Part shown: positions 45,486 through 54,458 of the stretch, in pieces
How positions within the stretch are numbered: the stretch's first letter is position 1
Layout of the letters: each line of letters opens with the position of its first letter
NCBI GenBank assembly: GCA_021399435.1
Contig: JAJTUP010000051.1
Coordinates: 62,001-126,000 of the forward strand
DNA length: 64,000 nucleotides
From: Diaporthe sp. PMI_573
Taxonomy: Eukaryota > Ascomycota > Sordariomycetes > Diaporthales > Diaporthaceae
Reading direction: 5' to 3'
Position numbers and translations under genes: made by a program
The notes under the pieces: generated by a model
The model's database searches: none
What the model was told of the DNA's origin: nothing
Seen by the model: the letters and a program-made list of their open reading frames with translations, nothing else

Positions 45486-46571
45486 ATGCCCACAGACATG
45501 GCAGACTTCGAGTACAACGCCAACCCAGGTAGGGTAATCTTCGGCCGCGGCACAATCCAAAAGCTCCCAGCGGAACTCTCTCGGCAGAACCTCTCCCGGC
45601 CCCTCCTCCTCACGACCCCGGAGCAGGCCGGGCAGGGCTCAGACCTGAGCGCCGTGCTGGGCGGCACCATCGCAGGCGTCTTCAACAAGGCGACCATGCA
45701 CACGCCCACGACCGTGACCGACGAGGCCGTGGGTTACGCCCAGTCCGTAAGCGCAGACTGCGTCGTCTCCATCGGGGGCGGCTCGACGACAGGCCTGGGA
45801 AAGGCCATAAGCATCCGCACGGCGCTACCGCACATCTGCATCCCGACGACATACGCGGGGAGCGAGATGACGCCCATCCTAGGCGAGACGGCGGACGGGG
45901 CCAAGAAGACGCGGTCGGACCCCAGGATCCTGCCGGGGACCGTCATCTACGACGTGGACCTGACCATGACCCTCCCCGTGGGAATGAGCGCGGTAAGCGG
46001 CGTAAACGCCATAGCCCATGCGGTCGAGGCCCTCTACGCCCGCAACACAAACCCCATCATCAACCTGCTCGCCGCAGAGGGGACCAGGGCCCTCGCCTCG
46101 TCCCTGCCGGTCATCGTCGCGGACCCCTCCGACGCCGGGGCGAGGTCGCAAGCCCTCTACGGCGCCTGGCTCTGCGGCACCTGCCTCGGCAGCGTGGGCA
46201 TGTCGCTGCACCACAAGCTCTGCCACACCCTCGGGGGCAGCTTCGGCCTGCCGCACGCGGAGACCCACACCGCGGTGCTGCCCCACGCGCTGGCGTACAA
46301 CGCGCCCCGCGTCCCGGAGGCGATGGCCAAGCTGGCCGAGGCGTTGCCCGGTAGCGACGGCGACGCGATCCAGGGGCTGAACCTCCTGCTGGAGAAGCTA
46401 AAGGTGAAGAGGGGCCTCAGGGACTTTGGCTTCAAGGAGGAGGATGTCGACAGGGCGGCGGACATCGCCGTCAGTAATCCCTACTGGAATCCGCGTGAGA
46501 TCGAGAGGGGGCCGGTGAGGGAACTGATTAGGAGGGTATGGGCAGGCGAGCCAGCCAGGGCTGATTTGTGA
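45486..46571 (+). CDS. Maleylacetate reductase (iron-containing alcohol dehydrogenase fold)
   Basis: Intronless, 361 residues. It belongs to the short maleylacetate-reductase branch of the group III, iron-type alcohol dehydrogenases. Seen: FEYNANPGRVIFG start, SIGGGSTTGLGKAI for NAD(P)H binding, IPTTYAGSEMTPI, SGVNAIAHAVEALYA and HHKLCHTLGGSFGLPHAETHTAVLPH with the metal-site histidine region (these bacterial and fungal enzymes often work without iron). The enzyme reduces maleylacetate to 3-oxoadipate, the last step feeding hydroxyquinol, resorcinol and chloroaromatic breakdown into the 3-oxoadipate pathway. A hydroxyquinol dioxygenase and phenol hydroxylase, its usual partners, are not in the window. 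The ATG at 45486 (AAAATGC) fits the family start. Confidence 0.93.
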   Translation: MPTDMADFEYNANPGRVIFGRGTIQKLPAELSRQNLSRPLLLTTPEQAGQGSDLSAVLGGTIAGVFNKATMHTPTTVTDEAVGYAQSVSADCVVSIGGGSTTGLGKAISIRTALPHICIPTTYAGSEMTPILGETADGAKKTRSDPRILPGTVIYDVDLTMTLPVGMSAVSGVNAIAHAVEALYARNTNPIINLLAAEGTRALASSLPVIVADPSDAGARSQALYGAWLCGTCLGSVGMSLHHKLCHTLGGSFGLPHAETHTAVLPHALAYNAPRVPEAMAKLAEALPGSDGDAIQGLNLLLEKLKVKRGLRDFGFKEEDVDRAADIAVSNPYWNPREIERGPVRELIRRVWAGEPARADL

Positions 46572-48007
46572 GCGCCTCTCGCCTAGCGGACGAACCAGCC
46601 GTCACAAGTGCAACTCCTCCTGGGTCCGTATTCCTGCTGGGTAGGGCGGCCGAAGGCTCACGATGCTTTCTGCGTGCATCCTTTGCAGAAAATAAGCTGG
46701 GCCTTACCGGCTGACTGGACCGGCGCTATCTGTTCGGCGACATTTGTTGTAAGCGTGACAAGACAGCTGGGGAACTTGTGGATCGACTTGCAATAGTTGC
46801 ACCAATGCACAGACCGCACTTGAGCAGACGTGATCCTTCTTGTTCCTCGCAGGATTGCACGTGCACCTTCAATCAAACATTCCAATGTTCCAAACCCGGC
46901 TTTCGCGTCTTGTATGTGTACTAGTACTGTCTAAATGGCCCCCACGTTTGGGACAATGCATGCACAGGGGACTGTAGCTCGATTAGTCTTCCGCCCTGGC
47001 AGTCAACGCATGTCTATTGAGTTCTGACAGGCAAACAGACCATCTTGAAAGACAGTGTGTGAATGTGTGCGTGGTTGCATAAGCTCTAGCCAGGAGGAAT
47101 ACAGAAGCATTACCGCCAAATTGCGCCGCGAGCCGACGAAGGATGTGTGCTTATGCTGCGCGGTCATGCACGACCGTATGCGGTTGGCCGACCCGATCTG
47201 GGAGGATTCTCGCCCTGGACCCTGGACCCTCTCGCATGGCCTAGCGCCTCTGACGGTGGGACGGGGTTTAGGTGTAGGGAGCCGATTCCCCCGGGTCGCA
47301 GCTTATTAAGCCTGTCTTGATCCCAAAAGCTTGGTAGGAGAAGGGAGGGGTATGCTGGAGGCAGGCCACGCCAGCAAGATATGTCCCGTGTGGGGAGTCA
47401 CACAGCAGGCGGCACGGGTTCTAGCCCAGGATCCAGTGTGGCCACGGCTTGGAGACGCTGGGAGCCTCGCGGGCTGGCATGTCACCTACGATGGACAAAT
47501 TTGTCTTGTCCGCGCCGGCATATGAGGTGCAAAAGTCCCCTTCGCTTGTGCATTGACATGGCGCTGCCTCGTAACCACCTGTCTCGGGGGGCTATTTGTG
47601 TGGGTGAGTGGACCGGATGGAAGGGCTGCATGCTATGCTGTCTGGCCCTAGCAGCTGCATTCCCAATTTGGATTCTCCACCACCCTGGCAGCCTGGCTAG
47701 CGTACTAGCACTCATTAAAAGCAGAAGCGCCAGGTGGTATTCTAGCGTCTAAGCTGACCTATTCGTGGGCGTTCTCCCGGATTTCCAACCGTGACTCCAG
47801 GGCTCCTCGGTCCCTTTGTCTCATGGGCGCGGCTCACAATCCAAACAACACCCGTGAAGATGAGAAGAAGTGAAGGCCGCGTTGCCGTGCCGCGTGAAAA
47901 TACTGGAATCGATCTCATAGGGCAATACGTCTCACCCTCCTGATTTTTGTGTTCTGGGGCGACATATCCCGGAGGTTTTGACAACGTACTGAGGGGAAAC
48001 CAAAGGC
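46572..48007. other. Intergenic, no supported gene
   Basis: About 1.4 kb, GC-rich in parts, with only short chance frames on both strands. Confidence 0.45.
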
Positions 48008-49622
48008 ATGAGGATGGCGACAACACCAGCGAGCCCGGCATCCAGCCTGGCCACGGCTTCGCAGCAACTAGTCGGCGCATGGGCGACGCCTGACGACTGG
48101 ATCAAGTTCCGACCCATAATCACCCAGCACTACCGGGATGAGAACATGAAGCTCAAGGAGCTCATCTCGTTCATGGACAAGACGTATGGGTTTCGCGCGA
48201 CGTGAGTACACCCTAACCCCTGTCATCGCCCATCGACACGGGGCCTTGGTCATGCTGATGGCACATCGCAGGGCAAAGATGTACAAGGACCGCTTGACAA
48301 AGTGGCGCATCTCCAAGAACGTCAGGGCCAGCGACATCACCACTATCGTGAGGAAGGACGAGGCCGCGGGCGGCGATGCGTCGGGGCCCGAGTTCTACAA
48401 GGTGGGCGACCGCCTCGTCCGTGCCGACAGGCTGCAGCAGGCCATGCAGAGGAGGGCTACTGTCGCCCGGCGAGCCTCCAAGAACGAAAGCAAGACCCGC
48501 GACGGCGCGAGTGCGAGTCCTGGCTGGGATGCACTTGCATCCAGCCCGTTGTCGCCATGGGACTGGTCCCGTTGCACCACGCCCTTGTCGCCGCAGGTCA
48601 GCCTACCCGACAACATCCGGATCCCCGAGAGCATCCTGCTGCACAGCAGGGGCTACGTGCTTGGGACGTTCGAGAGCGTCAAGGTGGACGGCGTGCTTGT
48701 CGACCTCAAGCACGAGGGGCCGGTGCACCGATGTCGGATGGCGTTTGAGGAGACGCTGGCCAACCTCAGCCTCGTGTCTGGGCTCGACAGGGTTGCGTTC
48801 AAGTCGCTGGACGGGGCATTCGACCTGATCAGGCCGTGTCTCCTCGACCGAGATCCCCAGTTCATAGTGGTGTTCATGCAGATCATGTCGCTGTGCATCT
48901 GGTTCAAGAAGCCGGACATCATGCAGATGCTGGTGTCGTACCTCCACGACCTCAGCAAGGTGTTGTTGGGGCCGAACCACCCCATCACGCTGATATGCCG
49001 GGACCTGAAGCTGGCGGACGTGGAGACGAGCCGCAACATCTGCAAGCTGGCGGCGGAGGCGGCGTGGCACCAGTTCCGGGGGTATCTGTACCCGTTCAAG
49101 ATCGACTCGTTTGTGCGGCTGACGGGGACCTATGCCGACATCCTCGACTCGCTGAGACTCAACGACGAGCGGGAGGCATTCCTTCGGTATGTTGTCGGCT
49201 CATGCGACCCGGAGACGGTGCCGGTGGAACAGCGGCTACACCTGGAGCTGCACCTCGTCATGTGCCTGCGCAGGCAGAACAAGTTCCCCGAGGCGCTCGA
49301 GAGGCTGGACAAGATCCGTCAGGACATCATGGACAACGAGCCGATGCTGATGAGGGAGAGCGAGGAGCGCTGTGTGGAGCTGACGTACCAGGCGCTGCGC
49401 ATCAACGGCATGTGCGAGTGCGACGGGGGCGATGCCGACAAGGGGAAAGAATTCTTCAAGGAGGCGTTCCAGCTGATGCAGGAGAAGAAAGGACCGTACA
49501 GCCCGAGGACGACCAGGGCGCTGCGGGACCTTATCCGGTACAGCGACCACGATGAGGAGCTGATGAGAGACCTGGAGGACCGCCTGACACGCTTCAGCCT
49601 GGACACGGACAACTTCCTGTGA
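48008..49622 (+). CDS. Clr5-domain protein
   Basis: Two exons, 48008-48201 and 48272-49622, over a 70-bp intron (GTGAGT...TCGCAG) that lies within the Clr5 motif; 514 residues. Residues about 27-83 (DDWIKFRPIITQHYRDENMK, LKELISFMDKTYGFRAT, AKMYKDRLTKWRISKN) are a clear Clr5 domain, a helical fungal module found at the N-terminus of many regulators. The rest is mostly helical and may form TPR-like repeats (about 330-490: RLHLELHLVMCLRRQNKFPE, ALERLDKIRQDI, CVELTYQALRINGMC). Nuclear regulator or scaffold likely; targets unknown. The second ATG two codons later is equally possible as start. Confidence 0.85.
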
Positions 49623-49973
49623 GGAGAAGGTCGAGGGGTCTTGCGTGGTTGCTTGATCAGCTGGCCTGCGTACCTAGGTATGGAAAGTGCAGCCGCTGCA
49701 CATGCAGTTGGGCTCTGCTCTCCTGAGAGACTGTGCAAGGCAAAGGGAAGGAAGGTCTGGGAGCTACTGCCTGGGGTGCCCACCCACCAGCCCCTTCCCC
49801 GACCGTCAACACACTGCAACACTGCAACAACACCCAACGCGCTTTGCCTACAACAGCAGCAAAACCAAAACACAGCTTCAACCTACCACTAGGCACCGAT
49901 CCATCCCTTCACCAAACCATCACCACCCACCATCACCCCCTCTCCATCGTCCACCAGAGCATAAACAAAAGCC

Positions 49974-50746
49974 ATGGCGCCACTCAAAGACCCCTTCGCG
50001 CAGGTACGAGCCATGATGATCGAGAAGGACGCCAAAGGCGATCGCATCCACCCTACGTCTCGCCCACCCGACCCTGCAACTGTAAGGCACACCGTGACAC
50101 TCCCTCACCCTCGCCCACCCCATCCCCATCATTGTCTTTCAATGTCAATCAGTGCTGACCACCTGACACAGACACCAGTGAGTACCAGTGCCACCCAAGG
50201 GGCCCCTTTAGGCCCCACCTCGGCGTCGACAGACGTCACGGCCTCTCCAGGCGTCCTTGCGGGCGCCGTTGAGGCTGTGGCCGATGTCCCCGAGGAGGCA
50301 ACAGGCAACGAGCAGGACAACAAGCAGGACGACCCCGTAAGTCCCACCCCTCTGAAATCATGAGTTTCAATGCTGATAACATGACACAGATACCTGTCAT
50401 CACCACTGCTGCTCTCCCATCTCTCCCACTGAATGATACAAGCACCCCGTTCGCCCAGCGCGACTATGTTGACCCCACAACCAGCGTGACGGGAAGACAT
50501 GGGGGCGAGCATACCAGGATCCAGGCGGATAAGTGGCAGGAGTTGGAACAGCTCAGGAGGACGGACTATCAGGCTTACAGGAAGAAGACCAAAAGACTGC
50601 GCTATAAGGACAATCGTGACAAGAAAGTCAAAGCTGCCCACCAGGCCGCCGCTGCCGATGCTGCTGCTGCTGATGCTGCCGATGCCCAGGCTGCCTGGGC
50701 TGCCGAGGATGGAGAGGAGGACGAGGCCGAGGAGGCTGGCCGTTGA
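49974..50746 (+). CDS. Small hydrophilic protein of unknown function
   Basis: Three exons, 49974-50081, 50172-50336 and 50390-50746; introns GTAAGG...GACACAG (90 bp) and GTAAGT...GACACAG (53 bp), all phase 0; 209 residues. I do not recognise the family. The protein has a proline/serine/threonine-rich first half, an acidic EEATGNEQDNKQDDP end to exon 2, then a lysine-rich helix (WQELEQLRRTDYQAYRKKTK, RLRYKDNRDKK) and an alanine- and glutamate-rich tail. No signal peptide or membrane segment. Both introns end with similar sequence and both following exons start T/IPV, which suggests an internal duplication (see findings). The all-phase-0 structure supports a real gene. Confidence 0.65.
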
Positions 50747-50984
50747 GGCAGGTGCTATAGGCTCCCTTTCGGGAGCCATCGTTTGAATCAGACTAGACAG
50801 AGTCTCCTTGAGGTTTTGAGCCGTCGTCAATTGACACGGCTGGCCGAATGTATTATAGTTGAGAGAACCCTCTTGTAATATGTACTCACTCTGTACCCAC
50901 TGCTATCACAAATCACAGCTTGATATGGTCTGGAACACTTCACGTCAACCGGAATGCGTGATACCACTCCAAGACCTAATGTGT

Positions 50985-51410
50985 AGACTCCTGTGGGATG
51001 CTCTCCCAGGGGATGCCAACCAGTGGGACACATTCCTCTGGGATAACCTACTTTTTACAGGATACTCTCTCTCTCTCTCTCTCTCTCTCGGGATGCTATT
51101 CTCTAGGATACCCTCCTTCAGGGCACTCTCCTCTAGGATAACCTCCTATGAGATACCCTCCTAGAGGATTACCTCCCAAAGCCCTATGGCACAACCTCCT
51201 ATGGCAGAACCTCCTATGAAACAACCTCCTTTGGGACAACCTCCTATGGGATAGCCTCCTATAGGACAGCCTCCTATAGCCTCTGTGCTCCTGTGGGGTT
51301 TTCTCCTGTGTGATACCTGGATACCCTCCTACAGGATAAGCTCCTGTGGAAGGAGCTCTTATGAGATGCGTTTTACAAGATACCGTCCTATGGGATAACC
51401 TCCTGCTGAG
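50985..51410. repeat. 15-bp minisatellite
   Basis: Degenerate tandem repeat, period 15 bp, consensus near CCTCCTATGGGATAA. Units are in register at 51097, 51112, 51127, 51142, 51157 and 51172, and, after an 8-bp shift, at 51195, 51210, 51225, 51240, 51255 and 51270; more diverged units extend to both sides. As 15 is a multiple of three, the minus strand stays open for 136 codons (51096-51506) and reads as an Arg/Leu/Ser or Gly/Tyr/Pro pentad repeat, but there is no sign that this is expressed. Confidence 0.85.
51065..51089. repeat. (CT)n microsatellite
   Basis: About twelve uninterrupted CT dinucleotides embedded in the 15-bp minisatellite. Confidence 0.9.
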
Positions 51411-51916
51411 GAGTCGATCCTGGATTTCCTGAAAATTCCTCCAGCGCCTCGGCAACTCCCTGTCAATCTTGGATGAGGAAATCATGCGAAAAGATTTATC
51501 CTGCAATCAATTGGCATTGAGGGCGGTCATGTCCCCCCTCCATTAGTTAATACCCTGAAGATACTAGAGGCATCCCTTGTGTTCTGCCGAAGTGCCATCG
51601 ATGTCAGCTGGAGCCCCTCGTCCACGCGCGTGCTCAGGACCACAGCTAACTTCCGGCAGGACCTCTTCTTTGGATCCCGGGTATCGTGATCGGCCTCATG
51701 GAGGCCACAGGCATGGCGACATCAAAGACGAGGATCATCGGGCTTCTGAACAGAGCACGAGACAACCCGTGGGCTTCGCCCCATGCTTTGCCCTGCCCTT
51801 TGGGTTGTCTGCCGCGATGAGGCGCCGCATCGCCTCCTCCGCGCTGGGCAGCAGGTGCATGGGAAGGACGGCGAGAGTTTGAGGGATCAATCCTCCCCTA
51901 TTATTACTAATGTATT
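51411..51916. other. Spacer, no supported gene
   Basis: About 0.5 kb between the minisatellite and the DUF7580-like gene. A 101-codon frame (51577-51882 plus) shows no domain. Confidence 0.4.
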
Positions 51917-53869
51917 TTAGTCTTCCTCGATGTCCAGTGTTTTAATCATCTCCGTCAACCCACAGACGACATTCTCATACACAGCCTGTTGTAACCGTGG
52001 CTTCGAAAGGTCATCGCCAAAAGCAAAGTCACACTCCAGGCACTGTTTGGTCAAATCTCTATACCTCTTACCCAGCATAGACACCTTCTGGGCGAGGCGT
52101 CGCACTGCCACCACGTCATCGGGAGAGTCCAGAGTCGACCACGTCCCAATTTGAAGCCTAGAAACTGTCAGTGAATCGTAACAGATCAATTTTGTTTTGA
52201 GGGCCACGTACATCACTGTCCCCAAACCCCAGAGTGTGAGGTTTCGGACTCCATGGACCAGCTTTGCTTCTTCGATAGCCTCATTGGCGATCATATCCTC
52301 GGTCGGGATGGGAAAGCCCTCGCGCAGGGATGTGTGCACAAAGTCAAACGCCAGATGCGCAGTATGTATACAACTCGACAGATCGGAGTCGTCGAAGCGG
52401 AAGAAGGAGAAGTCCTGGATGGTGATGTATTCCCTCAGCCACGGCGTCGAGTGAAACTTCAAGACCGCCATGGCGAAGCTGCGCGCAAGCGTCAGCTGGT
52501 CGACGATCGTCACGGACGTTTCGGCCGGACGACTAAGGATCTCTTTGGCGGATAAACAAAGCGATTCGGAAACCGGCCTTGATGCAGCCATCCCGAAGAA
52601 GCTGTGTCTAAAGGTCTCGTTGCAGCAGCTGTCCAGGTAACCAAGACACTTTAAGCCACAGGAGTCTTGGCTGGTCCCTTGCAATACCGTGCAGAGGTTT
52701 TCGGCGATTCGGAGGTCGACCGTGGCTTGATCCTGCTTTGTCATTGCCCGTGGTCCTACTGTCGACTGTTCCTGGTTTTCGTCGAAGTTGAAGCGAACCT
52801 TGCGCTTCTTTCGGTGGCCGTCATCACCAGAGTGTGGTGGCGTGTTAAGCCCAGGCTCCATGAAATCAAGTGTCCGAGACTGCACTTGAAGACTGATGAA
52901 CCGGGCCTGGAAGGATGGTCTAAGAAAACAAGGTCAGGCTCAGTCGTAATTATCGAAAAGCCGCCGCTGGAGTCTTACCGTTGCGGAGAAGAATGCCCGG
53001 AGCAGGCAACCAGAACTTCCATCTTGACGTCGTCTCGCACTTGCGTATCAAGCTTGAGTTTGACGTTGTGTCTGACTTCCCCGTGCTGTGTTATGGAAAT
53101 GTCCTTCAACCACGCGGCGGCTAGCGCTTGGTGGAAGGCCTTTGATGCCCTGCGGACCTTTCCGATCGAGCCGTACTCTTGGCTGAGCTGATGAGTTGAT
53201 CGTACACATACCGCGCTTCGAGCGGCCGGCTGCTTGATCTCCGCAAGTTGCTCGCGCAAGCGTCGCAGATCGTCATTGAATTCTCGCAGATTCTTTATCT
53301 GCTCCTCCACACCCTCTTTGTTCCATGTGATCTTCACTTTCTTGCGTAAACGACGGACTGTGTCTTTGAGCCGCTCATTCTGCGTGGTGGTGATTAGGCC
53401 TCGCACATCTGATCGAAACTAGAGAGGGGGGGGGGGTGTTTGAAGGTTGTCTTGCAAAGAGTTCCTCACGTACCTTTTCACCCAACCTTGCGATATCGTC
53501 AAAGCAGGCGAGCTCAGCCTGAAGAGCCTGAAATGTTGATCTAACCTCCTCGATAGTATCTTGGACAGTATCTAGACTGCCAGGGAATGCGGCTTCGAGC
53601 CTGGACTGTAGCTCTGGACTGCCCCATCTTGGGTCGTCTGCATCCTCGAGCATGCGTTCAATAACATCCTCATCCTGTTTGGCTAGCCTCAAAAGGAGGT
53701 GTATCTCATGTATGAAGTTCTTTTGCTGTCTGTCAACTGATTTCAAGATTCTGCCTGCTTCTCGGGAGTAGTTACGGAAGACCTTTATTTTCTTTTGTAG
53801 GAGCAATGAGACTTTGATGGCGATGCCTGTGATTTGGAAGACGCCCAGCGCAATAGAAAACGGGTCCAT
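51917..53869 (-). CDS. DUF7580-like fungal protein with HeLo-like N-terminus
   Basis: Three exons, 53869-53474, 53418-52979 and 52919-51917; introns GTACGT...TCTAG (55 bp, holding a run of ten G on the plus strand) and GTAAGA...CTTAG (59 bp); in phase, 612 residues. The N-terminus MDPFSIALGVFQITGIAIKV, followed by long helices and a coiled coil (about 135-190: LRKKVKI, LREFNDDLRRLREQLAEIKQ), resembles fungal HeLo-like/STAND-associated N-terminal domains. The C-terminus (about 400-610: LARSFAMAVLKFHSTPWLRE, RYRDLTKQCLECDFAFGDDL, LQQAVYENVVCGL) matches the DUF7580 region of fungal proteins, which looks like the back part of a degenerate kinase-like fold. A signalling or nonself-response role is possible. 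Divergent from the next gene by 589 bp. Confidence 0.75.
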
Positions 53870-54458
53870 GGCGGCACCGACTTAGGCTGGTTCAAGGACA
53901 AAAAGAACCGTACCTGGAGTTCGATCAATCCGAGGGCCACATATCCATATCAAGGAAAGAAACAGACAGGTCACACCATGTCTAGAGGCGTGGTATCGGC
54001 GGGCGGTGGCTGTGCTAAGAAATTCCAGCTGAGCCAGGCTCGTCCTCTTCTTTGCCGACTTCTGGGCGGGCATCTTGCAGCATTAACGTGGGAACGGCCA
54101 ATGGTTTCACTGGGGCTGAATTCAGAGGCCAACCTTTGGCCCAAACTTCTGCACTTCTGCACCTAGCACCACAAGTGCTTGTACACCGCCGACGGGCGGT
54201 GGCTGTGCCAAGTAGCATTTTGGTTGAGCTTGCATCTTCTCACCGAGTCTCCCTTCATCTTTATTGGCTAAGCACACCCACTAACTGGTGTAACAAACTC
54301 CAGCTGCTTTAATGCAATTGAGGCCTCGGTCGTCGTCCTGACCACCTCTGAAATGCTATGCTACTGTCTCCGATTTTCTTTTCCATTCTTGCTGTGAGAA
54401 CTCCCTGACCGTTTCCCTTCCGCTTCCCGGGACGTTGCGATTTTAAACCTACTTGGTC
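53870..54458. promoter_or_regulatory. Divergent promoter region, DUF7580-like / C2H2-SANT genes
   Basis: 589-bp spacer shared by two head-to-head genes with related, probably signalling-type N-termini. An imperfect duplicated phrase (GCGGTGGCTGTGCYAAG) occurs near 54003 and 54198. No TATA box assigned. Confidence 0.5.

Noticed and set aside
45879..46286. 135-codon minus-strand frame
   Set aside because: Antisense to maleylacetate reductase, with shadow composition.
51096..51506. Pentad-repeat protein encoded on the minus strand of the minisatellite
   Set aside because: The open frame follows from the 15-bp period. Register shifts once by 8 bp, and no start context, signal or homologue supports expression.
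53210..53245. A further intron in exon 2 of the DUF7580-like gene (GTATGT donor after AARSA)
   Set aside because: The available acceptors would make it only about 24-34 bp, too short for a fungal spliceosomal intron, and the frame is open without it.
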